From Thermodesulfobacteriota bacterium (GTDB taxonomy: Bacteria; Desulfobacterota_D; UBA1144; Nemesobacterales; UBA2774), in contig DAOKYU010000002.1 of the NCBI GenBank assembly GCA_035325995.1, positions 1 through 64,000 of the forward strand: a DNA stretch of 64,000 bases, in the 5' to 3' direction. A program made the translations under genes and the position numbers. Shown in pieces: positions 1-7,600 of the stretch (positions are counted from its first letter, which is position 1; every line of letters starts with the position of its first letter). The notes below the pieces were generated by a model, which did no database searches, was not told the origin of the DNA, and was given only the letters and a program-made list of their open reading frames with translations.

Positions 1-2
1 GG

Positions 3-569
3 CAGAGTTCCTTAAATCCTGTCCCCGAATTACTTAACATCTACAGCAATGACGGCACCGGCGACGACGCGTCATTGCAAGGGAGCGCAGTATGCGACCG
101 CGGCAATCTCACGGATATAAGCATCGTTGCCGAAGCACCATTAAGCCACCTGACGGATTTTACAGTTAGTGAGACAAACTTGTCATATACCCCTTCAGAA
201 TTTGAAGACCCCCCTTCAAATAATGAAGCCCCGGGGGTTCAAAATTTGAACCCTAAGGAATACACAGTTGAAGGAAGGCTCAGAAAGGAAAACACAGTAA
301 AAGAAGAAGCACGCAAAAAGACAAAGCGCGTGCATGAAGAAGCTGGCGCTTCTTCGTCTCCGCCCTCTCGATTAGATGATAATAGTGTAACGCTGCTCGA
401 CGTGGCGAATCACATGGATACCCTCTCGCCGGAGGAGCGTAGAAGATTCGACGCCGAGGCATTCAGGCTCGGAAAGCCCGGCGAGCCCGACCCGGGGGAG
501 AACCTGTGGCAGAAGCGGCTCCTGCGTGTGAGGCATTTGAAGAGGCTCAGGGAGGGGGGATACGAATGA
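3..569 (+). CDS. Hypothetical protein, 5' end cut by the window edge
   Basis: The frame is open from the first complete codon at position 3 to the stop at 567-569, so the gene very likely begins outside the window; an internal TTG at 75 is the first possible start inside it. The visible part (about 188 residues) is polar, with a low-complexity middle rich in E, K, N and P (near residues 60-110 of the visible part). The C-terminus is a basic, helical-looking tail rich in R, L and K. No family is recognised. Such a tail after a disordered middle is seen in phage or plasmid replication and helix-turn-helix proteins, but nothing here proves that. The surrounding DNA to about 1150 is less GC-rich than the rest of the window, which suggests accessory DNA. 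Confidence 0.45.
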   Translation, partial: QSSLNPVPELLNIYSNDGTGDDASLQGSAVCDRGNLTDISIVAEAPLSHLTDFTVSETNLSYTPSEFEDPPSNNEAPGVQNLNPKEYTVEGRLRKENTVKEEARKKTKRVHEEAGASSSPPSRLDDNSVTLLDVANHMDTLSPEERRRFDAEAFRLGKPGEPDPGENLWQKRLLRVRHLKRLREGGYE

Positions 570-619
570 AACTTCTGGTATGAACCACACAAAATATATT
601 AATGATATAATCTGCAATT

Positions 620-772
620 ATGATAGTTCATTTTCTTCAATCAATTATAGGATCGTCATTATTTCAGGGGCTTGTTGGTGCAGCCACCATTCTTGGTTTT
701 ATCGCTATTTTTTTTCAGATGCGTCGCGATTCTATCGATGTTAGAGTTTCTAGGACAATGGATTTAAAATAA
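620..772 (+). CDS. Short membrane-anchor ORF, probable N-terminal piece of a split gene
   Basis: ATG at 620 gives 50 residues. Residues 10-33 form one hydrophobic segment (GLVGAATILGFIAIFF), followed by a basic, cytoplasmic-looking stretch. A TATAAT sequence lies at 606-611, only 8 bases before the ATG; there is no clear Shine-Dalgarno sequence. The stop (770-772) falls in an A-rich tract. The next ORF (792-1133) is in the +1 frame and is open back to 768. Joining the two would give a one-TM protein with a helical soluble domain, so this is probably half of a frameshifted gene rather than an independent miniprotein. Confidence 0.35.
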   Translation: MIVHFLQSIIGSSLFQGLVGAATILGFIAIFFQMRRDSIDVRVSRTMDLK

Positions 773-791
773 AGATTATCACGACCTCATC

Positions 792-1133
792 ATGTGGCCA
801 AAAGATGGCAAAATACCTGTGAAGCATGAACTAGAGGATTATAGAAAGAATTATGAGAAACAACTTAACTTTCTGTATGAACTGGCAAGGTACTGGGGAA
901 GAGGCTTGGTAGACAAGCAGATTCTAAAAGATGAATTGGCTGCGAAAATTGCTTTTGAAACTTTTAATTTGTTAGACGCAAACCAAAGATTTTATAAGGA
1001 TGAAACACAATATGTTGACCGACTTAAAATATTAGTGGAAATGAGAGATGAAATTGTGATGAAAGATCCAATGAATTATAAGCTCGTGAAATTCTGGAAA
1101 AGTTTAGGGGTTAAAAAATATTATTATCCTTAG
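792..1133 (+). CDS. Hypothetical helical protein, probable C-terminal part of a split membrane protein
   Basis: 113 residues, charged and mostly helical, with a segment of the type NFLYELARYWGRGLVDKQIL near residues 26-45. This resembles the soluble half of DUF4760-like single-pass membrane proteins (inference from general look, not a search). The ATG at 792 has no visible ribosome-binding site and the frame is open upstream to 768, touching the stop of the preceding hydrophobic ORF. Codon use is AT-rich compared with genes after 1340, in keeping with acquired DNA. Function unknown. Confidence 0.4.
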   Translation: MWPKDGKIPVKHELEDYRKNYEKQLNFLYELARYWGRGLVDKQILKDELAAKIAFETFNLLDANQRFYKDETQYVDRLKILVEMRDEIVMKDPMNYKLVKFWKSLGVKKYYYP

Positions 1134-1176
1134 TGTGAATAATTGAGCAGTTATCTTTCCCTATTATGGTTCCCTA

Positions 1177-1204
1177 TTGAACCAAAACGCGGACGCTGTA
1201 AAAT
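1177..1204 (+). promoter_or_regulatory. Candidate sigma-70 promoter for tRNA-Leu
   Basis: TTGAAC at 1177-1182 and TAAAAT at 1199-1204 are separated by 16 bases. The predicted start would be near 1211, about 40 bases before the tRNA 5' end at 1252. Assigned from hexamer match and position only. Confidence 0.4.
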
Positions 1205-1251
1205 ACATTCCTTCCTGTTATTATTTCCAGGTAGTTCGTGACATGTTGTCA

Positions 1252-1335
1252 GCCCGGGTGGCGGAATAGGTAGACGCAAGGGACTTAAAATCCCTCGGGT
1301 TCGCGCCCGTGCCGGTTCGAGTCCGGCCCCGGGCA
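1252..1335 (+). tRNA. tRNA-Leu (anticodon TAA)
   Basis: The acceptor stem GCCCGGG (1252-1258) pairs with CCCGGGC (1328-1334), with discriminator A at 1335. The anticodon stem-loop is GGGA-CTTAAAA-TCCC, giving anticodon TAA. A long variable arm (CTCGGGTTCGCGCCCG) identifies a class II tRNA, and the T-arm holds GGTTCGAGTCC. CCA is not encoded. The cupin gene starts just downstream, and a partial copy of the 3' half of this tRNA recurs at 1845-1874. Confidence 0.95.
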
Positions 1336-1363
1336 TGCAATGCCATCGGAGCAGGGGGAAATC

Positions 1364-1837
1364 ATGGATCAGGCTACTACCGCAGTTAATCCTTCCGAAG
1401 AAATTATAAATATCGGCCCATTGGAGATCAGGTTTCTCCTCACGGGCGGAGATTGTAACGGCAGCGTTTCGATGTTCGAGGTGCTCGTCCCGGCGGGGCA
1501 GAAGCTGGCGGCGCCCGCCCACAGGAACGACGCCTTCGAGGAAATCCTCTACGGCGTCGAGGGCGTGCTGACCTGGACGGTGGACGGCGTCCCGATAGAG
1601 GTCGGCCCGGGGCAGTCGTTATGCATCCGTCCGGGGGCGCTCCACCGCTTCGATAATTTCACCGGCGAAGACGTAAAACAGCTCGTCGTCATCAGCCCCG
1701 CGATACTGGGCCCCGAGTACTTCCGCGAAGCCGCCGAAGTTATCAACGCCGCCGGCGGAGGGCCGCCCGACATTGCCGCGATGCTGGAAGTCTTCAGGCG
1801 TCACGGAATGACCGTACCCCCGCCGCCGAGTAAATAG
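1364..1837 (+). CDS. Cupin-domain protein
   Basis: 157 residues from ATG 1364, chosen over the ATG at 1340 because CAGGGGGA lies 6-13 bases before it and the 1340 codon sits only 4 bases past the tRNA. The protein is a single small beta-barrel cupin. Motif 1 is seen around HRNDAFEEILYGVEGVLTW and motif 2 around GPGQSLCIRPGALHRFDN, with a glycine-rich, proline-ending tail. Such stand-alone cupins bind a metal and may be isomerases, dioxygenase-like enzymes or sugar/ligand sensors; the substrate cannot be read from sequence. Base composition is host-like, yet the gene is bracketed by the tRNA-Leu 3' end and a degenerate copy of it, as if it had entered by site-specific integration. Confidence 0.8.
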   Translation: MDQATTAVNPSEEIINIGPLEIRFLLTGGDCNGSVSMFEVLVPAGQKLAAPAHRNDAFEEILYGVEGVLTWTVDGVPIEVGPGQSLCIRPGALHRFDNFTGEDVKQLVVISPAILGPEYFREAAEVINAAGGGPPDIAAMLEVFRRHGMTVPPPPSK

Positions 1838-1844
1838 CGGGCCC

Positions 1845-1874
1845 TGCCGGTTCGAGCCCGGCCTTGGGGCATGC
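1845..1874 (+). repeat. Partial duplicate of the tRNA-Leu 3' end (att-like)
   Basis: This stretch repeats the T-arm and acceptor 3' side of the tRNA at 1309-1338: TGCCGGTTCGAG, one T-to-C change, CCGGCC, a short mismatch with one extra base, then GGGCATGC. It lies 8 bases after the cupin stop. Duplicated tRNA 3' ends usually mark integrase attachment sites. No integrase gene is present between the copies, so the event is old or was mobilised in trans. Confidence 0.6.
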
Positions 1875-1996
1875 GTTTTGATAGAGACAAAAATCTTCCT
1901 GTATATGGTCAAAAGGGATAAACGTATCTTTACAAAACAGACCCGGTGTCTTATATTAATTGATATATCATCCCTTAGAGCTATCGGCTTTAAGGC

Positions 1997-2025
1997 CCCG
2001 GGTTGCCTGTGCTCCCGGGTTTTTT
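1997..2025 (+). terminator. Rho-independent terminator just before the NYN gene
   Basis: CCCGGG (1997-2002) and CCCGGG (2014-2019) form a 6-bp GC stem around an 11-base loop, followed by six T (2020-2025). It sits 5 bases before the chosen ATG of the NYN-domain gene. It may end transcription from tRNA-Leu and the cupin gene, or act as a leader attenuator for the NYN gene. Confidence 0.6.
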
Positions 2026-2030
2026 ATTTA

Positions 2031-2681
2031 ATGACTACACCCTCCCAAAACGTTTCGACAGAAGAACGAGTTATATTTCTTGTCGATGGTTTCAATCTCT
2101 ACCATGCCCTGGACTCAATGAGTTCCAAGCGCTCGGTATTCAAGACATATAAGTGGCTGGATTTAAGAGCCCTGTGTAGCAAATTCACAACCAGCAATCA
2201 GATTATCGAAGGTATTTTTTACTTTACTGCTTTAGCTCCATGGTCTCCTACTAAACGCATAAGGCATGAGATTTATATTTCCGCTCTTGAGTCCACCGGA
2301 GTCAGAACTGTATACGGAGATTTCAGGAGAGTAACAAGGCATTGCCCGAGATGCGGCGACTACGAGACTTACGAAGAGAAGAAGACCGACGTTAATATTG
2401 CGATTCATTTGTTTAAGCTCGCCTCGAAGAATAAATATGACAAATTAGTCCTCGTCACGGGCGATAGTGATATAATCCCCTCGATCGCGGCTGTAAGGGG
2501 TCTCTATCCTGAGAAAAAAGTCGGAGTCGCGATACCCATTGGCCGTAGGGCCGAAGATTTGAAAAGCAACTGCGACTTCAATTTCAAAATCAAGGAAAAA
2601 CATTTGGCAACCAGCATTCTGCCCGACAGTATTACTTTGCAGAATGGAAGAATAATCACACGTCCTGTCGAGTGGACCTGA
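2031..2681 (+). CDS. NYN domain (LabA/DUF88-like) putative ribonuclease
   Basis: 216 residues from ATG 2031; the frame stays open back to 1878, but that part lies within the terminator and non-coding leader. The fold is a PIN-like NYN domain. The first acidic residue is in VIFLVDGFNLYHAL, the middle aspartate in KKTDVNIAIHLFKLA, and the third cluster in LVLVTGDSDIIPSI. These are the metal-binding aspartates of the family. A CPRC pair just before the second motif may add a zinc site. NYN proteins are usually single-strand RNA nucleases. There is no partner gene next to it. The C-terminal 30 residues show no family features. Confidence 0.8.
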   Translation: MTTPSQNVSTEERVIFLVDGFNLYHALDSMSSKRSVFKTYKWLDLRALCSKFTTSNQIIEGIFYFTALAPWSPTKRIRHEIYISALESTGVRTVYGDFRRVTRHCPRCGDYETYEEKKTDVNIAIHLFKLASKNKYDKLVLVTGDSDIIPSIAAVRGLYPEKKVGVAIPIGRRAEDLKSNCDFNFKIKEKHLATSILPDSITLQNGRIITRPVEWT

Positions 2682-2830
2682 CGCACCTCTCTTCGTCCAC
2701 ATCCCTGGCGGCCCCGGCCCCAGGCGTCTTCTTTTAATTCCGTGAAAATTGTTTTATCTGCCCGAAGGCGGGTCGCACGAAGTGCGTAAAAGCCTGCGTG
2801 TCCCGGCGCTCCATGTGTTAATATGGTTTC

Positions 2831-3331
2831 GTGAATGTTGCACGTACCATTGTGTTTTTCCTCGTTCTCGTCGTCTTCCTCGCGGGCGGGGCGTTCTGGC
2901 TGAGGAGCGCGTATTTCGGCGGGGACGCGGCCACGGAGGACTTTCTCTTCCGGCCCGCGAACAGCCTCGGCGACCCTCTTTTCGGCGTCTTCGAGGGCCG
3001 CGCGCCGTGCGGGAACGAGGACTGCAGCGCTCTCAAGATCGGGCTCGCGCTCTACCGGGACGACGTGACATGGGTGCCGACGACTTATCGGCTCGTCCGC
3101 GTATACGTCGGCAAGAGCGGCGAGCAGCACGTGAGCGAGGGCGGATGGAAGGTCGAGGGCGACGTCGAGGGCTATCCCGACTCGATGGTTTACGAGCTCG
3201 ATGCGAACGCGCCCGCCGAGCTCAGGTCGTACTGGGCGATAAACGACGACCTCATTCTCATCCTCGACAAAAAGGGGAGGCCGCGCGTCGGCGACGCCGC
3301 GTTCGGATACCTGCTCAACAGGACGCAGTGA
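2831..3331 (+). CDS. Membrane-anchored NlpE-like domain protein
   Basis: 166 residues, GTG start. Residues 5-24 are a single hydrophobic anchor without a lipobox cysteine. The soluble part resembles the N-terminal NlpE/copper-resistance domain: FGVFEGRAPCGNEDCSAL, matching the pattern G-x-Y/F-E-G-x-x-P-C-x-x-C with two extra residues between the cysteines, followed by a strand-rich region ending with GGWKVEGD. NlpE proteins sense envelope or copper stress through their cysteine pair. Periplasmic location is inferred from the anchor. A 27-base gap separates it from the methyltransferase gene that follows. Confidence 0.55.
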   Translation: MNVARTIVFFLVLVVFLAGGAFWLRSAYFGGDAATEDFLFRPANSLGDPLFGVFEGRAPCGNEDCSALKIGLALYRDDVTWVPTTYRLVRVYVGKSGEQHVSEGGWKVEGDVEGYPDSMVYELDANAPAELRSYWAINDDLILILDKKGRPRVGDAAFGYLLNRTQ

Positions 3332-3358
3332 AATTCTCCGGTAATGCCGTGACCCGCC

Positions 3359-4096
3359 ATGAGTGAATACGATCCGATAGATCTACTATTCGGCGGTATG
3401 CGCCAGCTCGGCCCCGGCGGGGACGTTTACACCCTCGCCGTCCTGCGCGGGCTTCCCGAAAGGCGGTACGGCGCCGTCGTAGACGCGGGCTCGGGCACGG
3501 GGCGGCAGACTATCGCGCTCGCGCGGGGGCTCGGCACGGTAGTCCACGCCGTCGATTCGCACGGGCCCTTCCTCGACGAGCTCCGCCGACGCGCGTCGGA
3601 AGCGGGCGTCGGGCGCCTCGTCGAAACGCACCTGATGGACATGGCGGACATACCGCGCGCGTTCGGCAATATAGACCTGCTATGGTCGGAGGGCGCGGCG
3701 TACGGCATCGGGTTCGAGAACGCGCTCCGCACATGGGCCCCCGCGGTCGGCGCGGGCGGGTTCATCGTCGCGAGCGAGCTTACGCTCCTGGACGGGGACC
3801 CTCCTCCGCGCGCGGCGAAATTCCTCGCGCGCGTGTATCCGGCTATACAAACCGTGGAGAAGAATGTCGAGGCCGGCCAGGCCGCCGGACTGAGAGCCGC
3901 CGCTACCCGCACGCTCCCCCGCGAGGCGTGGACCCGGGGCTACTACGACGCGCTCGGGCCGCGCGCGGAGAGCCTGAAAAATCATCCCGACGCTTCGGTG
4001 CGCGAGATGGCCGCCGAGACGCTGGAGGAGATAGAGGTATTCGAATCCTCCGGTGGAAGTTACGGCTACGTCTTCTACGGGTTCGAGCGCGTGTGA
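3359..4096 (+). CDS. Class I SAM-dependent methyltransferase
   Basis: 245 residues. Motif I is VVDAGSGTGRQTIALARGL (about residues 40-58), followed by an acidic end of strand 2 (VHAVDSHGPFLDEL) and motif IV near IDLLWSEGAAYGIGFENAL, as in Rossmann-fold methyltransferases. The substrate is not evident. The strongly GC-biased third positions match the host. Close spacing to the preceding membrane protein gene suggests co-transcription. Confidence 0.8.
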   Translation: MSEYDPIDLLFGGMRQLGPGGDVYTLAVLRGLPERRYGAVVDAGSGTGRQTIALARGLGTVVHAVDSHGPFLDELRRRASEAGVGRLVETHLMDMADIPRAFGNIDLLWSEGAAYGIGFENALRTWAPAVGAGGFIVASELTLLDGDPPPRAAKFLARVYPAIQTVEKNVEAGQAAGLRAAATRTLPREAWTRGYYDALGPRAESLKNHPDASVREMAAETLEEIEVFESSGGSYGYVFYGFERV

Positions 4097-4284
4097 CGCA
4101 ATCACTCGCAACCTGAAAACCTGGCGAACCGCGCAATGTGCGATACAGCGAGCGCAGCGATAGTGAAAGCGCCCTCCGTATCGAAGAGCGCTTATCTTTT
4201 TGTCGGAATTGAAGTCGGAATTACGAAATTGAAATTTGTGTGGCCTTAGCTGGAAATGATGCGTGACGTATTAACGGATGGAAA

Positions 4285-4491
4285 TCAGTTGATGATGTTT
4301 TTCTCTTCTTCCCGTCCCCATTCTTCGTCCTCGTCCTCATCATCTTCGTCGTCCCATTCTTCGTCGTCCTCATCGAACAGGTCGTCGTCTTCGTCCTCGT
4401 CCCAGGATTCTTCGTCCTCGTCCTCGTCCCAATCTTCCTCGTCGTCATCCCAGTCATCGTCTTTAACAAGCAATTCAAGTTCGATGTACAT
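4285..4491 (-). CDS. Hyperacidic tryptophan-repeat miniprotein
   Basis: 68 residues, roughly two thirds Asp and Glu, with Trp (once Leu-Phe) recurring every 6-13 residues (units such as DDWDDDEEDWDEDEDEESWD). The minus strand was chosen because a good ribosome-binding site (CAGGGAGAT) precedes the ATG at 4491 by about 5 bases. The opposite-strand ORF would be a polyserine string without such a site. Function unknown. Similar D/E-rich small proteins act as DNA mimics, cation binders or chaperone tails, but nothing here selects one. The DNA is a TCGTCC-type low-complexity tract, prone to length change. Confidence 0.6.
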   Translation of the reverse strand: MYIELELLVKDDDWDDDEEDWDEDEDEESWDEDEDDDLFDEDDEEWDDEDDEDEDEEWGREEEKNIIN

Positions 4492-4692
4492 ATGAAATCT
4501 CCCTGGAGCAATAATTTATCTGAAACGATACATCCTGACATGGAAAAGTCAAGAGAGTTTCGGGGGCCTGAACACGGCGCTAACACGTTTGAATTTTTGT
4601 GAAAATTTTGCGCATCCCGACGGGCCGCGGAAACGAGCGAAGGGCGTGATTTTTCCGCGTGGCGGGCCGTATTCGAGGGGCCTCCGAATGCG

Positions 4693-5706
4693 TCAGCAGC
4701 CGCCGAATTTCTGGATGAATTCCTCGGCCTTGAGGACCATATCCTCGGAGCCGATGAAGATGGGGGTGCGCTCGTGGAGCTCCGTCGGCTGTATGTCGAG
4801 GATCCTCCGCGCGCCGTCCGTCGCCCTGCCGCCCGCCTGCTCGACGACGAAGGCCATGGGGTTGCATTCGTAGAGGAGACGGAGCTTGCCCTTGGGGGCT
4901 TCCGTCGTGCCGGGGTACATGAATATGCCGCCCTGTATGATGTTCCTGTGGATGTCGGCGACCATGGATCCGATGTACCGCGCCGAGTAGGGGCGGTTCG
5001 TCGCCTTGTCGATGTCCCTGCAGTAGCGGAGGTATTGTTTCAGGCCCTCGGTGAAGCTGAGGAAGTTGCCCTGGTTTACGGAGTACGTCTTCCCCGTTTT
5101 CGGGATGATCATGTTCGGGTGCGAGAGGCAGAACTCGCCGATGGACGGGTCGAGCGTGAAGCCGTTCACGCCGTAGCCCGTCGTGTAGACGAGCATCGTG
5201 GACGAGCCGTATATAATGTACCCCGCGGCCGCCTGCCGGCTCCCCTTCTGGAGGAAATCCTCGATGGTGAGCGGGCCGTCTTCGGGCGACACCCTTTTGT
5301 ATATGGAGAAGATCGTGCCGACGGAAATGTTGACGTCGATGTTGGACGAGCCGTCGAGCGGGTCGAGCGCGACGATATAGTTCGCGACCTTCGATACCTC
5401 GTCGTGGAAGGTGATGAAGTCCTTGTTCTCCTCGGAGGCGACGCCCCTGCACTGCCCGCCGAGCTCGAGCGCGGCGATGAATCTCGTGTTGGCGAAGACG
5501 TCGAGCTTCTTCACTTCCTCGCCCTGGACGTTCGTCATCCCGGCGCTGCCCAGAATATCGACGAGGCCGGCCTTGTTCACCTCGCGGTTCACCACCTTGG
5601 CCGCGAGGCCGAGGTCGCGGAGCAGCCTCGACAGGTCACCCCGCGCGTAGGGGTATTCCGTCTGTTTTCGTATTACGAATTCGTCCAGTGTCTCGACGCC
5701 TATCAT
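4693..5706 (-). CDS. fbp: Class I fructose-1,6-bisphosphatase
   Basis: 337 residues, full length for FBPase I. The enzyme hydrolyses fructose-1,6-bisphosphate to fructose-6-phosphate in gluconeogenesis, in the cytoplasm, with Mg2+. Visible motifs: GVASEENKD (metal-binding glutamates), VALDPLDGSSNIDVNISVGTIF (signature with catalytic Asp residues), and the substrate-binding region near GIFMYPGTTEAPKGKLRLLYE. The C-terminal PTELHERTPIFIGSEDMV is also typical. With methylmalonyl-CoA mutase nearby it fits growth on propionate- or lipid-type substrates. It reads alone on the minus strand. Confidence 0.95.
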   Translation of the reverse strand: MIGVETLDEFVIRKQTEYPYARGDLSRLLRDLGLAAKVVNREVNKAGLVDILGSAGMTNVQGEEVKKLDVFANTRFIAALELGGQCRGVASEENKDFITFHDEVSKVANYIVALDPLDGSSNIDVNISVGTIFSIYKRVSPEDGPLTIEDFLQKGSRQAAAGYIIYGSSTMLVYTTGYGVNGFTLDPSIGEFCLSHPNMIIPKTGKTYSVNQGNFLSFTEGLKQYLRYCRDIDKATNRPYSARYIGSMVADIHRNIIQGGIFMYPGTTEAPKGKLRLLYECNPMAFVVEQAGGRATDGARRILDIQPTELHERTPIFIGSEDMVLKAEEFIQKFGGC

Positions 5707-5800
5707 AGCGCCTTAATATTACCAAAATTCGGGGACTTGTGAAACGGCCCGTGCGCGCGGCGGTGAAAACGCGAGGGCGCTGGCCGGGGGCGCGGGTGCG

Positions 5801-6475
5801 TTACTCCGCACCGCCCGCGGTATTCGGCCCGGGGGATTCCCCGGGCGGCGCGGACGGTGAACCCGTGGGTGTACCCGGCGGTGCTCCGGGGAGCGCGCCG
5901 CCGCCGAGGATTTCCTTTAGGGCGTCCGAATCCGTGAGCCTCATCGCGGCCTCGAATCCCTCCTTCCGAATCAGCTCCCTCGCCTTTTCGACGCTCGCGC
6001 CGAGGTCTTCGGGCAAAAGCGCCTTGGCCACGCGCGAGCCTTCGTCGAGATGCGGGAGGACCACGGAATCCTCGAACACGGGATTATCTTGCGAATAGAA
6101 GAAGCCGAGGGCCGAGACGAGCATGAGCGCCGTCATCGCCCCGAAGACGGCCCCGAGCGCGCCGCCCGCGAGCCTGTTCAAAAGCCCGAGCCGGAGGGCG
6201 CCCGTCAGCTTCGCCGTTAGCCAGCCGATGAGCTGTACCGCAATATAGAACAGGACGACGAGCGCGGCGAAGCCTATGACGTTCGCCATGGGCTCGTTTT
6301 CCACGACGCCGCGCGCCGTGAGCTCCCGCCCGAGGGCGCCGTAGAACATGATCCCCGCTGCGAGGCCGGCGACGAGCGCGAGGACGGAGAAGACCTGGCT
6401 TATGAGGCCGCGCCGGATTCCGACGAGGGTGAAGACAGTGATTATCGCGAGGAGCGTGATGTCGAGCCAGTGCAT
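5801..6475 (-). CDS. cvpA: CvpA-family membrane protein with a Pro/Gly tail
   Basis: 224 residues. Four hydrophobic segments lie in the first 130 residues. The start (MHWLDITLLAIITVFTLVGIRRGLI) and the segment VLFYIAVQLIGWL are typical of CvpA, an inner-membrane protein linked in enterobacteria to colicin V production and envelope stress. The last 35 residues are a Pro/Gly/Ala-rich tail that is not part of the family core and looks disordered. It is divergent from the prenyl synthase gene, sharing the intergenic space 6476-6616. Confidence 0.8.
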   Translation of the reverse strand: MHWLDITLLAIITVFTLVGIRRGLISQVFSVLALVAGLAAGIMFYGALGRELTARGVVENEPMANVIGFAALVVLFYIAVQLIGWLTAKLTGALRLGLLNRLAGGALGAVFGAMTALMLVSALGFFYSQDNPVFEDSVVLPHLDEGSRVAKALLPEDLGASVEKARELIRKEGFEAAMRLTDSDALKEILGGGALPGAPPGTPTGSPSAPPGESPGPNTAGGAE

Positions 6476-6579
6476 GGGGGTGCGTGTAATTTTAGCTGAT
6501 TATACCGCGCCGTGTCATCGCCGCACGCGATTGTTCGTGAGATAATTTTATCGTGAAATACCGCCCGGTTATATTTATT

Positions 6580-6608
6580 TTGACTTATATATGCAGTTCA
6601 GATAATTT
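6580..6608 (+). promoter_or_regulatory. Candidate promoter for the prenyl synthase gene
   Basis: TTGACT (6580-6585) and TAATTT (6603-6608) with a 17-base spacer. The start point would fall within a few bases of the ATG at 6617, implying a very short or absent leader. Weak -10 match. Confidence 0.35.
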
Positions 6609-6616
6609 AACAGGCG

Positions 6617-7600
6617 ATGGATTTTTCCGAAATCATCTCCGTCGTAAATCCAGAGCTGGACGAGGTTGAGCAGGAGCTCGAGCTCAACATCAAGTCGCCC
6701 GTTCCGCTGGTCTACGAGATCTCGAAATACCTCCTCGGGAGCGGGGGCAAGAGGCTCCGTCCGTCCGTGGTCCTCCTCGCGAGCGGCGCGTGCGGGCTAA
6801 CGGGGGGTGCGGAAAGGGTTTACGCCGGGGCGGCGCTGGAGCTTATCCACACCGCTACGCTCCTCCACGACGACGTCGTGGACGAGGCGAATCTCAGGCG
6901 CGGCAGGCCCGCGTCGAACGTCGTATGGGGGAACAAGGCCACGGTGCTCGTCGGCGACTTCATGCTGGCGAGATCGCTCGGGCTCATACAGGCGTGCGGG
7001 AGCCTCGAGCTCATAAAGGCCGTGACGGACGCGGCGGCCAGGCTCGCCGAGGGGCAGGTGCTTGAAGTGATGAGCGCCAGCAACATGCTCGAAGTGTCCG
7101 AAGAGGTCTGCTTCGGGATAATCGAGAACAAGACGGCGTCCCTCATCGAAAGCTGCGGGCGCGTGGGCGCGGTCCTCGCCGGGGCGGACGAAGGGGCGAA
7201 GAGCGCGCTTTCGGCGTACGGGTTCGACATAGGCGTCGCGTTTCAATTAGTCGATGACGCGCTCGATTATTCGTCCACCGAGAAGGAGTTCGGGAAGGGC
7301 GTCGGGCAGGACCTCGTCGAGGGGAAGATGACGCTCCCGCTCCTGTATTCGCTGGGGCAGTCCACGGAGGCCGAGAGGGAGAAGGCGGACGCTATTCTCT
7401 CGGACGGGGACGGATTTTCGGACGAGGACCTTGCGTTCGTAAGGGGGCTCGTCGATAAGTACCGCGGGGTGGACAGGACGATAGACGCCGCGAAGGATTT
7501 CATACACAAGGCCCGGACGGCCGCGTCCGCGCTGCCCGAGAACGGCTATAAAAAATCACTCCTCATGCTTGCCGATTACGTCGCCGAGAGGAAGAGCTAG
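6617..7600 (+). CDS. ispB: Polyprenyl diphosphate synthase (octaprenyl-type)
   Basis: 327 residues, the usual length for long-chain trans-prenyl synthases. The first aspartate-rich motif is LLHDDVVDEANLRRGRPASN (near residue 90); the second is FQLVDDALDYSSTEKEFGK (near residue 215). GGKRLRP near residue 43 binds isopentenyl diphosphate. The enzyme makes the polyprenyl side chain of quinones from farnesyl diphosphate and isopentenyl diphosphate. Chain length cannot be read from sequence, so the symbol reflects the family. Its last 4 bases overlap the end of the convergent rimI gene. Confidence 0.88.
   Translation: MDFSEIISVVNPELDEVEQELELNIKSPVPLVYEISKYLLGSGGKRLRPSVVLLASGACGLTGGAERVYAGAALELIHTATLLHDDVVDEANLRRGRPASNVVWGNKATVLVGDFMLARSLGLIQACGSLELIKAVTDAAARLAEGQVLEVMSASNMLEVSEEVCFGIIENKTASLIESCGRVGAVLAGADEGAKSALSAYGFDIGVAFQLVDDALDYSSTEKEFGKGVGQDLVEGKMTLPLLYSLGQSTEAEREKADAILSDGDGFSDEDLAFVRGLVDKYRGVDRTIDAAKDFIHKARTAASALPENGYKKSLLMLADYVAERKS

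Noticed and set aside
16..62. Short direct repeats near the left edge as a possible CRISPR or att site
   Set aside because: No regular repeat-spacer pattern is present; no CRISPR array or cas gene was seen anywhere in the window.
763..769. TTTAAAA as a programmed -1 frameshift site in the split membrane gene
   Set aside because: The downstream frame is +1, not -1, relative to the first, so this heptamer would not join the two.
4256..4495. A plus-strand polyserine ORF of 79 residues
   Set aside because: It is the complement of the acidic miniprotein; it lacks a ribosome-binding site, whereas the minus-strand frame has CAGGGAGAT before its ATG.
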